Source of the DNA: Caulobacteraceae bacterium
GTDB taxonomy: Bacteria > Pseudomonadota > Alphaproteobacteria > Caulobacterales > Caulobacteraceae
Assembly (NCBI GenBank): GCA_019247715.1
Contig: JAFBAO010000051.1
Span: forward strand, 43,057-107,056
Direction of reading: 5' to 3'
DNA: 64,000 nt
Shown: positions 61,522 to 64,000 of the stretch, one piece after another
Numbering within the stretch: position 1 is the stretch's first letter
Layout: every line of letters begins with the position of its first letter
The notes under the pieces: model-generated
The model's input: the letters and a program-made list of their open reading frames with translations, nothing else
The model's database searches: none
What the model was told of the DNA's origin: nothing
Program-made: the position numbers and the translations under genes

Positions 61522-62243
61522 TCGACGTCATCCCCGCGCCGTCGCCGAACTTCAACACCCGCGTCGGGCCCCCCGACATGATCGTGCTGCACTACACCGG
61601 CATGGTCGACGGGCCCTCGGCGCTCGCCCGCATGCGGGACGAGGCCGCCGAGGTCTCGGCCCACTACATGGTCGAGGAGGACGGGCGGATCTTCGGCCTC
61701 GTCGCCGAGGAGCGGCGGGCGTGGCATGCGGGCAAGTCGTTCTGGCGGGGCGCAACCGACATCAACGGCGTTTCCATCGGCGTGGAGATCGTCAACCCCG
61801 GACACGAATTCGGCTACCGGCCGTTTCCCGACCGCCAGATCGAGGCGCTGATCGCGCTCCTCGGCGACATCCGCTCCCGGTGGAGCATTCCGGACGCCCG
61901 GATCCTCGGCCACTCCGATGTCGCGCCGGGCCGCAAGCAGGATCCCGGCGAGCTTTTCCCATGGAGGCGGTTGGCGCAGGCGGGCCATGGACTGTGGGCC
62001 GAGCCTCAGCCAGCCCCCGGCGATGCGCTGACGCGGGGCCAGGAAGGGACGGGGATCTTCGCCCTGCAGGCGGGCTTGACCCGGCTCGGCTACGAGTGCG
62101 CGCCGAGCGGCGCCTACGACGACTGGACCGCCACCGTGGTGGAGGCCTTCCAGCGCCATTGGCGTCCGGCGAGCGTCGACGGGGCGGCCGACGGCGAGAC
62201 CCGCGCCCGGTTGATCGCCCTCCTGCGGCTCGCCGCGGAATGA
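61518..62243 (+). CDS. AmiD-like N-acetylmuramoyl-L-alanine amidase
   Basis: A 241-aa protein with an Amidase_2 domain: zinc ligands H25 (IVLHYTG), H131 (GHSDVAPGRKQDPG) and D141, with E89 in VEIVNPGHEFG; a peptidoglycan-binding domain of the PG_binding_1 type follows at about 185-238 (LQAGLTRLGYECAPSGAYDD). No signal peptide is seen, so it may act in the cytoplasm on recycled anhydro-muropeptides, like AmpD, or be exported otherwise. It overlaps the upstream gene (ATGA) and fdhD (ATGA). Confidence 0.92.
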   Translation: MIDVIPAPSPNFNTRVGPPDMIVLHYTGMVDGPSALARMRDEAAEVSAHYMVEEDGRIFGLVAEERRAWHAGKSFWRGATDINGVSIGVEIVNPGHEFGYRPFPDRQIEALIALLGDIRSRWSIPDARILGHSDVAPGRKQDPGELFPWRRLAQAGHGLWAEPQPAPGDALTRGQEGTGIFALQAGLTRLGYECAPSGAYDDWTATVVEAFQRHWRPASVDGAADGETRARLIALLRLAAE

Positions 62244-63040
62244 CCGGCCGGCCCCCCTCCGCCGTCGCCCAGGTGATCCGGGTGCGCCAGGGCGCCGCCG
62301 CGCCCGACGTGCGCACCGTCCCCGACGAGACCGCGGTCGCCATCGTCCACGACGCCTCGACCTACGCGGTGATGATGGCCACCCCGGCGGATCTGGAGGA
62401 TCTGGCCATCGGCCTCAGCCTGACCGAGGGGGTGATCGGCGCGCCGTCCGACGTCCAGGGCTTCGAGCTCAGCGAGAGCGAGCTCGGGATCGAGGCGCGC
62501 CTCTGGCTGGTCCCCCAACGGGCCGCGGCGCTGGCGCGGCGCAGGCGGATGATGGCCGGGCCCACGGGATGCGGTCTCTGCGGGGTGGAGAGCCTCGAAG
62601 AGGTGCGGCGCACGCCATCGCGGCCGCTCTTCGACATCGCCCCGCTGACGGCGGCCCAGATCCAGACGGCCATGGCCGAGCTGGCGTCGGTCCAGACGCT
62701 CGGCCAGGCGACCCGCGCGGTGCATGCGGCCGGCTTCTGGACCGCCGAGCGCGGCCTCGTGCTGGCGCGCGAAGACGTCGGGCGTCACAACGCGGTGGAC
62801 AAGCTCGCCGGCGCCATGGCCCGCCAGGGCCTGGAGGCCGCCGGGGTCCTGCTGCTCACCAGCCGCGTCTCGGTGGAGCTGGTGCAGAAGGCCGCCGCCA
62901 TGGGCGCGCCGGTGATCGCCGCCGTCTCGGCGCCCACGCGCCTGGCCATCGCCACCGCCGATGCCGCCGGCGTGACCCTGGCGGCGGTGGTGCGGGCGGA
63001 CGGGTTCGAGATCTTCAGCCACCCGCGGCGGGTCGCCTGA
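62240..63040 (+). CDS. fdhD: Formate dehydrogenase accessory sulfurtransferase FdhD
   Basis: A 266-aa protein that passes sulfur to the molybdenum cofactor of formate dehydrogenase. The CxxC site is C111-G-L-C114; RPLFDIAPLTA, FWTAERGLVLAREDVGRHNAVDKLAGA and TSRVSVELVQKAAAMGAPVIAAVSAPT, each split by turns, are family blocks. No formate dehydrogenase gene is near in the window. It overlaps the amidase gene by 4 bp (ATGA) and is convergent with the next hypothetical gene. Confidence 0.94.
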   Translation: MTGRPPSAVAQVIRVRQGAAAPDVRTVPDETAVAIVHDASTYAVMMATPADLEDLAIGLSLTEGVIGAPSDVQGFELSESELGIEARLWLVPQRAAALARRRRMMAGPTGCGLCGVESLEEVRRTPSRPLFDIAPLTAAQIQTAMAELASVQTLGQATRAVHAAGFWTAERGLVLAREDVGRHNAVDKLAGAMARQGLEAAGVLLLTSRVSVELVQKAAAMGAPVIAAVSAPTRLAIATADAAGVTLAAVVRADGFEIFSHPRRVA

Positions 63041-63047
63041 CCCGGCT

Positions 63048-63566
63048 TCAGCCCGCGTCGCCGTGGCGGTGCGCGAGCGAGGTGACGAGATCCCAGGCGT
63101 TGCGGATCGAGAGCAGCAGCAGCGCCAGGAGCAGGCCGGCCAGAGCATAGGGCGCGAGCGCCATCCGGGCCGAGACGCCCACCGCCGCCGCCGCCAGCCC
63201 GAAATAGATGGCCGCCGGCGCCCTGCCGTAGAACCAGACGTCGGACCAGTGCGGCGCCTCGCTTCCGGGCCGGAAGTGGCGGATGCCGATGGTCGCCCGC
63301 AGGCAATGGCCCAGGCCCAGGAGCGCCAGCAGACCCACCACGATCTCGGGCGCCCAGGCCGGCAGGCGCGGCGCGATGGCCACCGCGCTGGTCGTCACCA
63401 CCATGGCGAAGTGGAAGACGTTGGGGGTCAGGTAGAGGGCCGCGCCCCGCATCGCCTGCGAGCGTTCGAGGCCCCCGGTGAGGGTGACCACCACGAACAG
63501 CAGGCCGATCAGGCCGGCGGCGGCCGAGCCCAGCATGAAGTAGAAGTTCTCCCAGCCGGCGAACAC
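63048..63566 (-). CDS. Membrane protein, unknown function
   Basis: A 172-aa protein with about five membrane helices; it starts MFAGWENFYFMLGSAAAGLIG and has the segment LERSQAMRGAALYLTPNVFHFA between helices. The pattern W-E-N-F-Y-x-M-L-G-S-A-A-A-x-L-x-G-L-L-F is seen in uncharacterised membrane proteins of alphaproteobacteria. No function can be named. It is divergent from rnpB, with about 120 bp between them, and convergent with fdhD (7 bp). Confidence 0.75.
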   Translation of the reverse strand: MFAGWENFYFMLGSAAAGLIGLLFVVVTLTGGLERSQAMRGAALYLTPNVFHFAMVVTTSAVAIAPRLPAWAPEIVVGLLALLGLGHCLRATIGIRHFRPGSEAPHWSDVWFYGRAPAAIYFGLAAAAVGVSARMALAPYALAGLLLALLLLSIRNAWDLVTSLAHRHGDAG

Positions 63567-63648
63567 CTGGCGCCCCCCGCGACGCGTCTCGTGCCATGCG
63601 GATTACGCTCTGGAGGGCTTGCTAGAAAGTCCGCAGCCGTCGCCTTGC

Positions 63649-63675
63649 TTGACCGGCGGCGGAGCGCGGCTCACC
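63649..63675 (+). promoter_or_regulatory. Possible promoter of rnpB
   Basis: TTGACCG and GCTCACCT are 12 bp apart, a spacing and form near the Caulobacter consensus (TTGaCgS, 10-14 bp, GCTANAWC). They lie about 12 bp upstream of the probable 5' end of RNase P RNA. Confidence 0.4.
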
Positions 63676-63687
63676 TTCGGGGCGGAT

Positions 63688-64000
63688 CAGACGGCCGGGC
63701 GGTCGCTCTCGCGTCTCGGCGCGGGAGAGGAAAGTCCGGGCTCCACGGTGACAAGGCGACGGGTAACACCCGCCGGGGGCGACCCCAGGGACAGCGCCAC
63801 AGAAAGCAAACCGCCTCCCGTTCACGGGCGGCAAGGGTGAAAGGGTGGGGTAAGAGCCCACCGCGGACCGGGCGACCGGGACGGCATGGCAAGCCCCGCC
63901 TGGAGCAAGACCGAATAGGGGCGCCGCGCCCGGGATCGCTCCTGGGCAGGGCCGTCGCCGGCCCGAGGCGTCCGGGTAGGTCGCGAGAACCGTCCAGCAA
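63688..64000 (+). ncRNA. rnpB: RNase P RNA, class A (3' end outside window)
   Basis: The P4-region signature GAGGAAAGTCCGGGCTCC is at 63726-63743, CACAGAAAGCAAACCGCC is near 63798, and AAGGGTGAAAGGGTGGGG followed by TAAGAGCCCACCGC is near 63834-63863. These are diagnostic of bacterial type A RNase P RNA, which cuts tRNA precursors. The 5' end is estimated from the ACGGCCGGGCGG helix strand. The 3' strand of the P4/P1 helices lies beyond the right edge. Confidence 0.93.

Noticed and set aside
1..64000. CRISPR array, prophage, integrase or transposase genes
   Set aside because: No regularly spaced repeats, phage structural genes or recombinases were found. The only repeat elements are the two palindromes near 29.9 kb and the 17-bp triplet.

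Overview
The window is about 64 kb of very GC-rich chromosome from an alphaproteobacterium, most likely of the order Caulobacterales and close to Phenylobacterium. The evidence is the gene order nagZ-scpA-scpB-tatABC-serS-surE-pcm-nlpD-like / yajC-secD-secF, an hfaA-hfaB holdfast-anchor pair, alphaproteobacterial small families (DUF3126, PAS_5) and possible promoters of the TTGAC / GCTAN type. Nothing points to a plasmid, prophage, integron or CRISPR array. The genus is inferred from gene content, not from a marker gene.

Region by region. Positions 1-6.6 kb hold part of an extracellular polysaccharide locus: a truncated acyltransferase-SGNH protein, a polymerase of the O-antigen ligase/ExoQ type, a Wza-type export protein, a Wzc-type chain-length regulator with a tyrosine-kinase domain, and a secreted GH16 glycanase. 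From 6.6 to 11.8 kb come an MFS transporter, sfsA-map, a CinA-type molybdopterin-binding protein, tRNA-Leu(UAA), a tiny zinc-ribbon protein and a frameshifted SnoaL-like gene. From 11.8 to 16.6 kb a second surface-glycan patch (acyltransferase, methyltransferase, glycosyltransferase) runs into a DUF72 gene and a small conserved protein. From 16.7 to 30 kb there is mixed metabolism: a Bbp2 porin, two SDRs, queF, a hemerythrin lipoprotein, cysE-DUF3126, a gamma carbonic anhydrase, phoH with a structured leader, an ABC-F ATPase, a thioesterase, an archaeal/eukaryotic-type ProRS and a PAS_5 protein. From 30 to 35.8 kb lie a large M16 protease with a pair of palindromic repeats at its 3' end, hfaAB and a rhomboid protease.

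From 35.9 to 42 kb there are a CBS protein, crcB-DUF190, DUF3137, NnrU, xthA, erpA and dgt. From 42 to 51.4 kb a tightly packed housekeeping run covers the cell envelope (SPOR, NagZ, NlpD-like), chromosome segregation (ScpAB), Tat export and stress repair (SurE, Pcm); many stop and start codons overlap there. From 51.4 to 63.6 kb are DUF815, yajC-secD-secF, an Mth938-like protein, a PuuD-type membrane protein, an NDUFAF6-like protein, an MbfA-type ferritin/VIT1 transporter, trmFO, two tandem related membrane proteins, an AmiD-type amidase and fdhD. The window ends inside the RNase P RNA gene.

Themes: surface polysaccharide synthesis plus adhesin anchoring (fitting a stalked, attaching lifestyle), cell-wall turnover (NagZ, NlpD-like LytM protein, amidase) and protein export (Tat, Sec). 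I found no clear new defence or biosynthetic system. The most unusual items are a structured leader or small RNA before phoH, two related palindromes around 29.9 kb, a missing hfaD, a bacterial type-3 ProRS, a frameshifted SnoaL-like gene and a triplicated 17-bp Shine-Dalgarno unit.
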